A stretch of 48,707 bases of DNA from Chloroflexota bacterium (GCA_018825785.1 JAHKAY010000056.1:1-48707), one strand, 5' to 3'; counted from the stretch's first letter, positions 7,858 through 16,121 are shown. The notes: generated by a model not told the origin, from the letters alone. Numbers and translations: made by a program.

Positions 7858-9240
7858 TCAAGGAGAGGGGGAGCTTGAGTTTTCTCCCCGTTGACCAAGC
7901 CAGACCTGGCCGCCGGGGGGGAGGGTGAGGAAGGACTCGCCTTCCAGCTTGGCGCTGAGGGTGGGCTCCAAGACGGCGATGGGGACCCTTATCTGCTCCA
8001 TGCTGTCCCGGTGGCGCAGGGTGGCCATGTGGTCCTCCAGGGACTGGAAGTCCACCGTCAAGCAGAGGGGGGTGCCTATCTCGTCCTGACGGCGGTACCT
8101 CCGCCCTATGCTCTGGGCGTCATCATACTGGCAGCGGAAGGACTTCCTCAGCCGGGAGTAGAGCTCCCCGGCCAGCTTTGTCAGGTTTTCCTTGCGGGAG
8201 AGGGGGAGGACCGCCATCTGGACGGGGGCCATGGAGAATTTGAAGCGCAGCACCACCCTTATCCCCTCCTTGTCCGGCTCCTCATCATAGGCATCCACCA
8301 GGAGGGCCAGGGCGGTGCGGTCCACCCCTGCCGAGGGCTCAATGACATAGGGGATAAAGTGCTGGCCGGTCTCCTCGTCAAAATAGTCCAGGGCCTTGCC
8401 GCTGGACTGGGAGTGCTGCCTCAGGTCAAAGTCCCCCCGGTTGGCAATCCCCTCCAGCTCCGACCATCCCATGGGGAAGAGGTACTCCACATCGTGGCAG
8501 TCCTTGGCATAGTGGGCCAGCTCATCCTTGCCGTGCGGGCGGAGGCGGAGGTTCTCCTTCTTTATGCCCAGGGACAGATACCAGTTGAACCGTTCCTCCA
8601 CCCAGTATTTGAACCACTCCTCATCGGTCCCGGGCCGGACGAAATATTCCATCTCCATCTGCTCAAACTCCCGGGTGCGGAAGATGAAGTTGCCGGGGCT
8701 TATCTCATTGCGGAAGGCCTTGCCTATCTGGGCAATGCCGAAGGGGACCTTCTTGCGGCTGGAGGCCAGGATGTTCTGGAAATTGAGGAAGATGCCCTGG
8801 GCGGTCTCGGGGCGAAGATAGACCACAGTGGAGTCCTCCTCCACGGGGCCCACATGAGTCCTGAACATCAGGTTGAACATCCGTGGCTCGGTGAGTTCCC
8901 CACCGCAGGAGGGACAGCGCCCGTCCCTGGCCATATCTTCCCTCCAGCGCAAGTGACAGCTCTTGCACTCCACCAGGGGGTCGGTGAAGCCCTGGACATG
9001 CCCCGAGGCCACCCAGGTCTGGGGGTGCATCAGGATGGCGGAATCCAGCCCCACCACATCGTCCCGCTCCTGGACCACAGCCCGCCACCAAGCCTGGCGC
9101 ACATTGCTTTTCAGCTCCACCCCCAGGGGCCCGTAGTCCCAGAAGGCCCCCAGCCCCCCGTATATCTCGCTCCCCGGGAAAATAAAGCCCCGCCTCTTGC
9201 AGAGGGAGACCAGCTTCTCCATATCCACCTTGGCAGCCAT
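7858..9240 (-). CDS. glyS: Glycyl-tRNA synthetase, homodimeric type
   Basis: Charges tRNA-Gly with glycine. Class II landmarks: [14 protein letters not shown] near the N-terminus, FWDYGPLG, a CKSC...CPSC zinc-ribbon insertion, RPETAQGIF and [11 protein letters not shown], then the anticodon-binding domain. Length is 460 residues, typical of the alpha2 eukaryote-like GlyRS. Start ATG 9240 is preferred because the family begins a few residues before the [10 protein letters not shown] helix. There is no Shine-Dalgarno, and the predicted transcription start is at or within 2 nt of the ATG (see promoter 9249-9276). It is divergent from the metallo-hydrolase gene. Confidence 0.93.
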   Translation of the reverse strand: MAAKVDMEKLVSLCKRRGFIFPGSEIYGGLGAFWDYGPLGVELKSNVRQAWWRAVVQERDDVVGLDSAILMHPQTWVASGHVQGFTDPLVECKSCHLRWREDMARDGRCPSCGGELTEPRMFNLMFRTHVGPVEEDSTVVYLRPETAQGIFLNFQNILASSRKKVPFGIAQIGKAFRNEISPGNFIFRTREFEQMEMEYFVRPGTDEEWFKYWVEERFNWYLSLGIKKENLRLRPHGKDELAHYAKDCHDVEYLFPMGWSELEGIANRGDFDLRQHSQSSGKALDYFDEETGQHFIPYVIEPSAGVDRTALALLVDAYDEEPDKEGIRVVLRFKFSMAPVQMAVLPLSRKENLTKLAGELYSRLRKSFRCQYDDAQSIGRRYRRQDEIGTPLCLTVDFQSLEDHMATLRHRDSMEQIRVPIAVLEPTLSAKLEGESFLTLPPGGQVWLGQRGENSSSPSP

Positions 9241-9248
9241 ACCACATA

Positions 9249-9276
9249 AGATTAGCAGTTTTTGCCCCCATGTCAA
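9249..9276 (-). promoter_or_regulatory. glyS promoter giving a near-leaderless mRNA
   Basis: On the minus strand an exact TTGACA (+ coordinates 9271-9276) is followed after 16 nt by TAATCT (9249-9254). Transcription would start about 7 nt further on, at roughly 9242, one to three nt from the glyS ATG at 9240. The -10 is only a moderate match. Confidence 0.5.
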
Positions 9277-9281
9277 AGCCA

Positions 9282-9310
9282 TTGACAGGATGCCCCCTCC
9301 CCCCTATCCT
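9282..9310 (+). promoter_or_regulatory. Promoter of the MBL-fold gene, near-leaderless
   Basis: Exact TTGACA (9282-9287), 17-nt spacer, TATCCT (9305-9310). The expected transcription start is near 9317, directly at the ATG at 9318. Its -35 lies only 5 nt from the -35 of the divergent glyS promoter, so the two RNA polymerase sites overlap and probably compete. Confidence 0.6.
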
Positions 9311-9317
9311 CAAGGAA

Positions 9318-10223
9318 ATGCCCCAAATCCAGGAAGTAGCTGATAAGACCTACCGCCTGGAGGCCCGGCTGCCCCAGGAGAAGGGCCTCTTTTCTTTCTA
9401 TTCCATCTACCTGATAGATGAGGGGGGAGGGGCCCTTATTGAGCCCGGCCCTGCCGCCGTGGTGCCCGATATCCGTGAGGGGATGGACAAGCTGAGAATG
9501 GGGAGCCTGTCCTATATCCTCCCCACCCACATCCACATGGACCATGCCGGTGCGACAGGGATGCTGGCCCGCCTCTTCCCCCAGGCCAGGGTCGTGGTGC
9601 ACCCCTCGGGGGCAAGGCACATGACAGACCCCGCCCGGCTAATTGAGAGCACCAGGCTAGCCCTGGGGGCCGACTTTGAGGAGCGCTACGGCCCCATCCT
9701 GCCCGTCCCCCCGGCCCAGCTCCATATTCCGGAGGACGGGGAGACCCTCTCCCTGGATGGCCGGAAGCTACAGGTAGTCTACTCCCCCGGCCACGCACCC
9801 CATCATCTGTCCTATCTGGACATGAAGACCGGGGGCCTCTTCTGCGGGGAGGCCCTGGGACTTCCCGAACACGGCACGCCGCTGCCCTACACCCCCCAGC
9901 CTAGCTTTGACCTGGAGGTCTACCTGGAGAGCATGGAAAAGCTCCGGGCCCTCCGGCCCAAAATCCTCTTCTTTTCCCACCAGGGTGTGGGGAAGGAGCC
10001 AGAGAGGCTCATATCTCTGGCCAAGGAGAATGCCCGGGCTTTCAGCGATATCATCCTCCAAGCCCTGAAAGCGGGGGCCACCCAGCAGGAAATAGAAGGG
10101 AAGATTAGGGACTATCTTCACAAAAGGTTCGGGGCCGCGGCGGACATGAGCGACCCATCCCTGACCATCGCCGGCTACACCCTCTACTTCAAGAGGAAGG
10201 GCCTCCTGCCCGCGAGCAACTAG
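9318..10223 (+). CDS. Metallo-beta-lactamase-fold hydrolase
   Basis: A 301-residue cytosolic protein with the MBL metal motif PTHIHMDHAG (H71, H73, D75, H76), a SPGHAPHH third-histidine motif and a LFCGEALGL segment supplying the bridging aspartate-equivalent region. The C-terminal 80 residues are helical, as in glyoxalase II-like and SoxH-like members. The true substrate is not evident. ATG 9318 is chosen because the domain starts there and the promoter ends there; the more upstream ATG at 9270 lies inside the divergent promoter region. It stops at 10221-10223, where a 71-bp dispersed repeat begins. Confidence 0.8.
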   Translation: MPQIQEVADKTYRLEARLPQEKGLFSFYSIYLIDEGGGALIEPGPAAVVPDIREGMDKLRMGSLSYILPTHIHMDHAGATGMLARLFPQARVVVHPSGARHMTDPARLIESTRLALGADFEERYGPILPVPPAQLHIPEDGETLSLDGRKLQVVYSPGHAPHHLSYLDMKTGGLFCGEALGLPEHGTPLPYTPQPSFDLEVYLESMEKLRALRPKILFFSHQGVGKEPERLISLAKENARAFSDIILQALKAGATQQEIEGKIRDYLHKRFGAAADMSDPSLTIAGYTLYFKRKGLLPASN

Positions 10224-10291
10224 AAGCCTTCCCTAAATCCCTCACCCCTGTGCCCCCCTCCCTTGCATAGGCCGAGGGAAAGGCAAACTAC
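10221..10291 (+). repeat. 71-bp direct repeat, left copy
   Basis: Runs from TAGAAG (the stop codon of the MBL gene) to AAACTAC. About three quarters of its positions match 11643-11713, including exact blocks CACCCCT, TGCCCCC, CTCCCTTGC and AAACTAC. The middle is an imperfect palindrome of CTCCCTTGC and CGAGGG. The two copies bracket a lower-GC segment with two membrane-protein genes. Confidence 0.65.
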
Positions 10292-10914
10292 CTGATGAAG
10301 ACTAGGAGCGTTATCTGATAGACCAACACGCCAACGATACCAGGGAACGCGGCTCGCCGCCAGCGGAGCTTATGGACTGTAGCGGCAGCAATACAGAAAA
10401 GGGCAATCAGCCATATCAACTGGGCACCGAGATAGCCGAGAACGAAGACCTGCCAGAATCCGTGGGAGGTAAGCTGCAACCACTTCGTCTGGCTAATTGC
10501 GCCAGAGAGGAACAGAAGAGCGGTCGCCCAGTCGGCAATAAGGGTAGTGTATGTAGGGACTGCTATCCCAAAACCGAGAAGAGTGAACACGTCCTCGTAT
10601 TCTCCATCTCCCCCAAAACATCTGCCCAAGACCTGCACAACTCCTGCCGCCAGTATCCATGCCAGAATCATTACTGGCGCGATGAAGAACACTTCCCAGA
10701 AGTAGTAGTTCTCAGCAGGAATGGCAAGCCATGCCGGAATGGTGATATCGGCATCGGCCAATTCCAGAAGCAGAATCGCCAGAGTGTAGAGAGTCACGAT
10801 GGCGAGCATAGAAATAAGGCCATACCTGTAGCGCCGGCTGTCAGCCAACAGCCTGACGAAAGTGTTGCGTGGCCTGGTGATAGTGCCGCCAATGTACGAC
10901 ACAAATGCTTTCAT
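10288..10914 (-). CDS. Yip1-like integral membrane protein
   Basis: About five hydrophobic helices follow a short N-terminus (KAFVSYIGGTITRPRNTF). The pattern of a PR--TF motif before the first helix and a long loop with FGGDGEYEDVFTLLGFG resembles bacterial Yip1-domain proteins. In that family a G--Y--V---LG-G pattern between helices is typical. The assignment is by pattern only. ATG 10914 is preferred; a start at 10959 would add 15 residues with no better ribosome binding site. It lies between the two copies of the 71-bp repeat and is less GC-rich than the neighbours. Function unknown. Confidence 0.6.
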   Translation of the reverse strand: MKAFVSYIGGTITRPRNTFVRLLADSRRYRYGLISMLAIVTLYTLAILLLELADADITIPAWLAIPAENYYFWEVFFIAPVMILAWILAAGVVQVLGRCFGGDGEYEDVFTLLGFGIAVPTYTTLIADWATALLFLSGAISQTKWLQLTSHGFWQVFVLGYLGAQLIWLIALFCIAAATVHKLRWRRAAFPGIVGVLVYQITLLVFIR

Positions 10915-11266
10915 CAGGCGGCGCCCCACAAAGTAACAGCCCGCACAATCAGAAGGCACACAGAAACCGACTCTCTATCTTCTACTGTGCCCCTCTCAAG
11001 AGTAGCCAGTATTACATCCCACGCTGCGAGTCCTGCGAGTAGCATCTCCATTCTCGAGATAAGCGAAGGAGTTCGTTGTCAACCATCAGTAGAAGCCTCC
11101 GACTGGACGATTCTTCAGTAGGGTCGACGTTCCAATTATAGCCAACAGAATCGCGAAAGAAAAGGGTGGCCTGTTGGTTCCGGCGTCGTCACATCTGGTT
11201 CTCAACAGTATTGAGGTATGTGGGCGACAAAGAACACTTGATTCCTATTCGCTCCTGTATTAGTGT
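10915..11266. other. Intergenic region between divergent membrane genes
   Basis: 352 nt between the Yip1-like gene (-) and the small membrane gene (+). A TTGACA occurs on the minus strand near 11080, but no good -10 follows at the right spacing. Only short, unsupported readings are present. I see no RNA gene or terminator. Confidence 0.4.
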
Positions 11267-11617
11267 ATGCTTTGCTCAATGTTCAGCAGACTGTTCCTCA
11301 TAAAGACTGCCCATTCATTGATATTCTGGTGGCAAGCGGCCTGTCTAACCTACCTGCTATACGCTGGCATGACCAGGGCTTTCAATGTATTCGTGTTAGT
11401 GGCAGTGGCCTCAATATTGTTCAATGGTCTACTCCTCCTCCTTAACAAAGGCAGGTGCCCATTTACCACTCTAGCCGAAAGCCAAGGCGCCGAAAAAGGC
11501 TCAATTACAGATATCTTTCTTCCAGCCTGTGTTGCACGCAACATATTCAGAGTGTCCTTCCCCTTTTTCATCGTAGAGCTTCTCTTATTGGCTGTTCGCT
11601 TCTTTACAGGTCTATAG
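11267..11617 (+). CDS. Small membrane protein, unknown family
   Basis: A 116-residue protein with three or four hydrophobic helices. A conserved-looking cytoplasmic or external loop reads LNKGRCPFTTLAE, then GSITDIFLP and ARNIFRVSFP. This looks like a selected motif and not spacer sequence, and I recall similar loops in unnamed membrane proteins. No Shine-Dalgarno is apparent at ATG 11267; a second ATG follows at 11279. It lies within the pair of 71-bp repeats. No function can be assigned. Confidence 0.55.
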   Translation: MLCSMFSRLFLIKTAHSLIFWWQAACLTYLLYAGMTRAFNVFVLVAVASILFNGLLLLLNKGRCPFTTLAESQGAEKGSITDIFLPACVARNIFRVSFPFFIVELLLLAVRFFTGL

Positions 11618-11921
11618 ACGCATCAAGTTGAATCAGCAGACATAGAAGCTTGCCCGTATCCCCCACCCCTTTGCCCCCTCTCCCTTGCCAAGGGCGAGGT
11701 GGAGGAAAACTACGTGGGGGACACCCCCCGGACCCCTCGGAACTCCCCGGGGACCGACCTCGGGAAGCGCTACAGGTCGCCGGCCGGCCTATTCCAGGGG
11801 GAGTTGGAGGGCCCGGACCACATCCCTACCCTTATGACATACTCCGCCTGCTCTTTCAATAGGGGTCTTGGGCAACAGGGGTATTGTCTTTAAGAAAAAG
11901 GGGGGATAGAATGGGCGCAAC
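11618..11921 (+). other. Intergenic region with repeat copy and C-rich spacer
   Basis: Holds the right copy of the 71-bp repeat (11643-11713) and then a C/G-rich stretch to 11840. Short readings exist here, but none has a ribosome binding site or a recognisable domain. No terminator for the upstream membrane gene is evident. Confidence 0.4.
11643..11713 (+). repeat. 71-bp direct repeat, right copy
   Basis: Same orientation and same length as 10221-10291, with matching ends (TAGAAG and AAACTAC). The central imperfect inverted repeat is CTCTCCCTTG/AAGGGCGAG. Separation of the two copies is about 1.42 kb. A shorter, related palindrome is seen at about 7848-7872 downstream of glyS. Confidence 0.65.
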
Positions 11922-12410
11922 ATGGCGAGAAAAGCCATCCCGGCCCTGCTCTTGCTAGTGGCCCTCCTTCTCTCCGCATGCCGGGGAAGCCCCGCGGTCA
12001 CAACCCCGACCCCCGCCCCCACTCCTATCCCCGTGTTCCAGGGTTCGGCTGGGGACGTGACCATTATCGTCCGCCTCATCATCAACCCCTATAACCCCGA
12101 GCGCTCCGAGCTCTCTCCCCCCCGCGGTTTCCAGCTGGTCCGGTTTATCCTGAGCCTGGAAAACAAGGGCACACAGCCCGTGCTGGTGAATGCCCTGGAC
12201 TTTATCCTGGAGGACCAGCAGGGGAGCTTCTACTACGGACAGGGCTCTCTGGAGGCCCCCCTGGGGCTCATCCATACCCTGGCCCCCGGTGCTTCAGTCC
12301 AGGCGGTGGTCACCTTCACCGTGGCCCAGGGCAGGGCCCTTGACCGCCTGAAGTATATCATCGCCTCGCCCATCCCCCAGATACTGAGCCTGAGCCTCAG
12401 GAACCCCTAG
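11922..12410 (+). CDS. Lipoprotein with DUF4352-like domain
   Basis: A signal peptide (MARKAIPALLLL...) ends in a lipobox LLSAC with lipidated C20. A short TP-rich linker is followed by a beta-rich domain: FQLVRFILSLENKGTQPVLVNALDFILED. That strand pattern with a N-G-... turn is typical of the DUF4352 immunoglobulin-like fold found on surface lipoproteins. The protein is therefore predicted to be anchored on the outer face of the membrane. Its stop overlaps the pcrA stop by 4 nt on the opposite strand. Family assignment is by pattern; function unknown. Confidence 0.65.
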   Translation: MARKAIPALLLLVALLLSACRGSPAVTTPTPAPTPIPVFQGSAGDVTIIVRLIINPYNPERSELSPPRGFQLVRFILSLENKGTQPVLVNALDFILEDQQGSFYYGQGSLEAPLGLIHTLAPGASVQAVVTFTVAQGRALDRLKYIIASPIPQILSLSLRNP

Positions 12411-14521
12411 CCCACCCTCTCCAGGGGGGCGAAGGAGAGAAGAATCCTCTTCAGCCCCACCCCCCTGAAGACCACCGTTACCTCCTGGTCCCCCGTCACC
12501 GATGCGACCACAGCCACCACTACCCCTTCCCCAAAAACGGCGTGCTTCACCTGGTCCCCTGCCTTCAAAGGCCTGGGCGTGGGTGAGGGGGCAACGGGGG
12601 CCTCCACCACATCCCGCCTGACTACCAGATTGGGCGGGATGTCCTCCAGGTAGCGGGAGGGGAGGGCGGGGCCGGTGATACCCCCTATGGAGCGCCTCCG
12701 GGCCCTCACCAAATACAGATAATTCCTGGCCCGGGTGACCCCCACATAGCAGAGCCGTCTCTCCTCCTCCATCTGGGCGGGGTCCTCAAAAGAGCGGAAG
12801 TGGGGCAGGAGCCCCTCCTCCATCCCCACCAGGAAGACCGCCCCGAACTCCAGCCCCTTGGCCTGGTGAAGGGTGATGAGGGTGACCCGATCCGCCTTCT
12901 CATCAAAGTTATCCTGGTCCGAGACCAGGCTCACCCCCTCCAGGAAGGCCTGAAGGCCCTGGCCGCTGTATTCCCGGACCACTGTGCGGAGCTCCAGGAC
13001 ATTCTCCCACCTGTCCTCCCCCTCCGGCTCCGCCAGGATGTAGGCCCGGTAGCCCGTCCCCTCCAGGATGAGGTCCAGAAGCTCCACCAGGTCCTTCTCC
13101 TGACCGGCCCCCCGCAGCTCCTCGACGAGCCTGACGAAGCCGGCCAGGGCGGCCCTGGCCCTGGGCTGGAGCGGAGGACCCTCCTCCCCTGCCTCCGCCG
13201 CCGCCTTCAGGGCCTGGTAGAGGGGCATGCCCTTGAGCTGGGCCCATGCGGAAAGGGCCTCCACAGTCTTTGAGCCTATCCCCCTCCCCGGCACATTTAT
13301 CACCCGGGCCAGGCTCACGCTGTCCTGCGGGTTGTGGATCAGGCGGAGGTAGGCGATAAGGTCCTTTACCTCCTTGCGATGGTAGAACCTGACGGCCCCC
13401 ACCAGCTGATAGGGGATGCCATAGCGCAGGAAGGCTTCCTCCAGGGGGCGGGACTGGGCATTGGTGCGGTACATCACCGCGCACTCTTTGAGGGGCAGGC
13501 CCTCGCGGGTGAGCCTCTCCAGCTCCGCCGCCACCATCTGGGCCTCCTCTTCCGGCGAGGCGGCCTCCAGGACCTTCACCGGCACCCCCGCCTCGTTCTC
13601 GGTCCACAGGTCCTTCGGCTTGCGCTCCCGGTTCCTGGCGATGATATGGGTGGCCACCTCCAGGATAGTCCGGGTAGAGCGGTAGTTCTGCTCCAGCACC
13701 ACCACGCGGGCCCCGGGGAAGTCCTTCTCAAAGCTGAGGATATTCCGGATATCGGCAAAGCGCCAGGAGTAGATGGACTGGTCCGGGTCCCCCACCACGC
13801 AGATGTTCCGGTGCTTCCCCGCCAGGAGCCTGGCCAGCTCATACTGGGTGATATTGGTGTCCTGGAACTCGTCAACGAGGATGTGGAGGTAGCGTTCCTG
13901 GTAGCGGGCCAGGACCCCGGGCTGCTCCCGGAAGAGAAAGACCGTCTTCATCAAGAGGTCTTCAAAGTCCAGGGCACGGTTCTCTTTGAGGAGGGCCTCG
14001 TATTTCTCATAGACCCGCTTTACAATCTCATCGTAGTAGTGGCGGGAGGGATAGCTCTGCCAGGGGAGGAGCTGGCTCTTGGCCGCCTCTATGGCCCCCT
14101 GGAGGGCCTTGGGGGGGTAGTTCTTGGGGTCCAGGTCCAGCCCCTGGAGTGCCCGCTTTACCAGGGAGAGCTGGTCCTCCTCGTCGTAGATTACAAAGCT
14201 GCGGTCCAGGCCGAGCTTGTCCCCGTCCTGGCGCAGGATTCGGGAAGAGAGGGCGTGGAAGGTGCCCAGGGACAGCTCCTCCGCGAGTCTCCCGCCGAGC
14301 AGCCCGAGCAGCCTTTCCCTCATCTCCCCGGCGGCCTTGTTGGTAAAGGTGACCGCCATGATGCGCCGAGGAGGAATCCCCACCACCTGCACCAGATAGG
14401 CCACGCGGTGAGCGATGACCCGGGTCTTGCCGCTCCCCGGCCCCGCAATGATGAGCAGAGGCCCCTCCACCCAGGTAACCGCCTCCCTCTGCGCCGGGTT
14501 CAGTCCTTCAAGAATATCCAC
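12407..14521 (-). CDS. pcrA: ATP-dependent DNA helicase PcrA/UvrD
   Basis: SF1A 3'-5' helicase for repair and removal of RecA or stalled polymerase. All motifs are present: Q motif NPAQREAV, Walker A AGPGSGKT (residues 26-33), VTFTNKAAGEM, VDEFQDTN, GDPDQSIYSWR, LEQNYRST, TLHQAKGLEF and VTRARNYLYL. The C-terminal HAVFGEGVVVAV segment is the Tudor-like RNA polymerase-binding domain of PcrA. At 704 residues it is of normal length. The start is GTG 14521; the -10 box places the transcription start within about 1 nt, so the mRNA is probably leaderless. Confidence 0.93.
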   Translation of the reverse strand: MDILEGLNPAQREAVTWVEGPLLIIAGPGSGKTRVIAHRVAYLVQVVGIPPRRIMAVTFTNKAAGEMRERLLGLLGGRLAEELSLGTFHALSSRILRQDGDKLGLDRSFVIYDEEDQLSLVKRALQGLDLDPKNYPPKALQGAIEAAKSQLLPWQSYPSRHYYDEIVKRVYEKYEALLKENRALDFEDLLMKTVFLFREQPGVLARYQERYLHILVDEFQDTNITQYELARLLAGKHRNICVVGDPDQSIYSWRFADIRNILSFEKDFPGARVVVLEQNYRSTRTILEVATHIIARNRERKPKDLWTENEAGVPVKVLEAASPEEEAQMVAAELERLTREGLPLKECAVMYRTNAQSRPLEEAFLRYGIPYQLVGAVRFYHRKEVKDLIAYLRLIHNPQDSVSLARVINVPGRGIGSKTVEALSAWAQLKGMPLYQALKAAAEAGEEGPPLQPRARAALAGFVRLVEELRGAGQEKDLVELLDLILEGTGYRAYILAEPEGEDRWENVLELRTVVREYSGQGLQAFLEGVSLVSDQDNFDEKADRVTLITLHQAKGLEFGAVFLVGMEEGLLPHFRSFEDPAQMEEERRLCYVGVTRARNYLYLVRARRRSIGGITGPALPSRYLEDIPPNLVVRRDVVEAPVAPSPTPRPLKAGDQVKHAVFGEGVVVAVVASVTGDQEVTVVFRGVGLKRILLSFAPLERVG

Positions 14522-14528
14522 TCAGGCG

Positions 14529-14557
14529 ATTATAGCACCGCCCAATCTGGGCCACAA
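14529..14557 (-). promoter_or_regulatory. pcrA promoter, leaderless
   Basis: Minus-strand TTGTGG (14552-14557), 17-nt spacer, exact TATAAT (14529-14534) with the TG extension (TGCTATAAT). Initiation 7 nt downstream falls at about 14522, next to the first base of GTG 14521. There is no room for a Shine-Dalgarno. Confidence 0.6.
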
Positions 14558-14715
14558 AGGAACAGGATTTGGCTCACACAACTGGACCAATGTCGAACCT
14601 TTGGCGGCCTGACCTAGTCGCTCGCCTCAATGAGCTAGTCGCAAGGGTCGGGTCTCCTCGGGTGTGCTGAGGTAGCGATAGTCACAACCCTTGCGGCGAT
14701 ATTTGGCGCCGTAGC

Positions 14716-14862
14716 CTACCCACTCCTGAGGCTCCGTAGAATCTCTCCAATTCCAGGTCTTTTCCCGTACACAAGCAAGTGCGCTATGAAAACCCTGATG
14801 GTTAATAGCAGGACTCCAGTGATGGAGAGTCCCAGCACCACATCCCCGTTGTTGTTGGACAT
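14716..14862 (-). CDS. Small single-span membrane protein
   Basis: 48 residues from ATG 14862: a polar MSNNNGD start, one hydrophobic helix (VVLGLSITGVLLLTI) and a basic tail. The start lies 11 nt downstream of the stop of the 166-residue gene, so it could be the third member of that cassette. The ribosome binding site is weak (GAGCAGGG). It could also be chance coding in an AT-richer segment. No homology recognised. Confidence 0.35.
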   Translation of the reverse strand: MSNNNGDVVLGLSITGVLLLTIRVFIAHLLVYGKRPGIGEILRSLRSG

Positions 14863-14872
14863 ATTGCCCTGC

Positions 14873-15373
14873 TCATTCCATATCCAAGTCCTTTTGAAGT
14901 TCCATGCCATGACTCTTTAAGTAGTCCAGCACGCAGACAAAGTGTTGCCTTGTCTCTGGAAGCAATACAGCCTTATTCCTAGCATATTTGTCAATGCAGT
15001 CGGCTACGCTATCTCCATAGGTCTTCCGGAGGTAACGGATAGTCCCATGGTTCAAATAGTCCAAAATGAAATGGATGTAGTAGGCCTGAACGTAATTTGC
15101 ACCTTTGCCTGAAAAGAACTCCAGATCTTCTGCCTGTATGATCTTGTCTTTTCCCCTGTTGTGAAGATTACGCTTCAAGTCTGCAATGGCGATATTCCCA
15201 CCCCTTGACCTCGGTAGTTTCCTGACTTCTGTGTGTTGCCTGAAGTCTTCGGGCATCGGGATTCTGTTATCAGACAAACTATTGCTGTCAATGGCTCTCA
15301 GAACATACTCCGATACCTCTGGAGGTATCCCGAACTTCGAGTCCCATTTCCTATGAATTTCCCACTTGGGCAT
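14873..15373 (-). CDS. Uncharacterised protein of two-gene cassette (second gene)
   Basis: 166 residues, mostly helical, no membrane segment or signal peptide. The N-terminus reads PKWEIHRKWDSKFGIPPEVSEYV, a charged His/Trp-rich opening. A YIHFILDYLNHG helix lies near residue 105. I do not recognise a family. The ATG overlaps the stop of the upstream gene by 1 nt (TAATG), so the two are translationally coupled. GC content is clearly below that of pcrA and the genes at 16-28 kb. Context (strong own promoter, inverted-repeat operator candidate, partial tRNA nearby) suggests a mobile accessory function such as defence or toxin-antitoxin, but nothing in the sequence proves it. Confidence 0.6.
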   Translation of the reverse strand: MPKWEIHRKWDSKFGIPPEVSEYVLRAIDSNSLSDNRIPMPEDFRQHTEVRKLPRSRGGNIAIADLKRNLHNRGKDKIIQAEDLEFFSGKGANYVQAYYIHFILDYLNHGTIRYLRKTYGDSVADCIDKYARNKAVLLPETRQHFVCVLDYLKSHGMELQKDLDME

Positions 15374-15840
15374 TAGGACCTCCCAAGTCGCTTGTACTCG
15401 CTACACCTAATCATTGGCCGAAATTCTTGCAATGGCTCAATTTCCTCAAACCACACACCAGCGAGGTCTCCCCATCTCTCAACGAAATCGAACTGCGTAT
15501 TGACTTCAAGAAATGGTGTGGGCGACTTAATCCCATAGTGATTCAGAAAAGACATGTCTGGTCTTGAACCAGCGTGCCAACTCTCTTCAAGAAAGTCCAA
15601 TGCCTTCTGGGAGTAAAGTTCCTTCACCCTAGGAATGACTATGCGTTTGACTATTCCCTCTATCCCGTATTTCTCCAACAGTTGGTTCGTGACGCGACTA
15701 TATGTGCCGTCGTCGAATTCAAGTCCGTGCGACCGCAACCATCGGTAGTTTTCCTTCTGGTTGCCAGGCCCTAGGCCCCAAAGGAAACGAGTTGCATTCT
15801 TGAGATACCGCTCCAATTTGTGTCGCTGGACTTCGTCCAT
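15373..15840 (-). CDS. Uncharacterised protein of two-gene cassette (first gene)
   Basis: 155 residues, soluble, helical in the first half (KLERYLKNATRFLWGLG) with a later mixed half containing FLEVNTQFDFVERWGDLAGVWFEEI. No known motif recognised. Start ATG 15840 has a clear Shine-Dalgarno (GGGAGGG, 8 nt upstream) and sits about 14-20 nt from the expected transcription start of the strongest-looking promoter in this part of the window. It is coupled to the following 166-residue gene by a 1-nt overlap. Confidence 0.6.
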   Translation of the reverse strand: MDEVQRHKLERYLKNATRFLWGLGPGNQKENYRWLRSHGLEFDDGTYSRVTNQLLEKYGIEGIVKRIVIPRVKELYSQKALDFLEESWHAGSRPDMSFLNHYGIKSPTPFLEVNTQFDFVERWGDLAGVWFEEIEPLQEFRPMIRCSEYKRLGRS

Positions 15841-15860
15841 CTTTGCCCTCCCTGACGGAC

Positions 15861-15889
15861 ATCATAACATTCCAGAATATTATTGTCAA
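15861..15889 (-). promoter_or_regulatory. Near-consensus promoter of the accessory cassette
   Basis: Minus-strand TTGACA (15884-15889), 17-nt spacer, TATGAT (15861-15866): eleven of twelve consensus bases. It drives the 15373-15840 gene. Confidence 0.75.
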
Positions 15890-15920
15890 GTATTATTCCA
15901 ATAGTATTATGCAATACTAT
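15890..15920. promoter_or_regulatory. Inverted repeat upstream of cassette promoter, candidate operator
   Basis: A perfect 8-bp inverted repeat with a 4-nt loop, ATAGTATT-ATGC-AATACTAT, lies at 15901-15920, about 11 nt upstream of the -35. The block AGTATTAT also occurs just before it (15890-15897), so the site includes a direct repeat spaced about 14 bp. This would suit an autoregulatory DNA-binding protein, although neither cassette protein shows an obvious helix-turn-helix. Confidence 0.45.
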
Positions 15921-16121
15921 CCGGAGGGCAATGGGAAAGCGACGTCCGTCCCACTACTTCAGGCCAACGGCAACACTGAACCGACGATTGCTCTGACTTG
16001 CGGCAGAAGTTGCCAGAGACTGGCGTACATCCTTGACGAAGGTGGTGCCTGGATTTGCGAGCGAAACAGATAGGAGCGTTCCCCAATTCCAGTATCTACC
16101 CAATAACGGGTATCCGTGTGA

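Noticed and set aside
7891-9249. A 452-codon open frame on the + strand
   Set aside because: It is antisense to glyS, which has all class II synthetase motifs; the open frame comes from strong third-position GC bias.
11650-11893. Two short + readings in the C-rich spacer
   Set aside because: They lie in or next to the dispersed repeat, lack ribosome binding sites, and contain no known domain.
13334-14617. A 427-codon open frame on the + strand
   Set aside because: It is antisense to pcrA, has no domain, and no ribosome binding site.
14625-14639. A 15-bp sequence (CCTCAATGAGCTAGT) repeated exactly at 32027-32041
   Set aside because: About one such 15-bp match is expected by chance in a window this size, and nothing else is shared.
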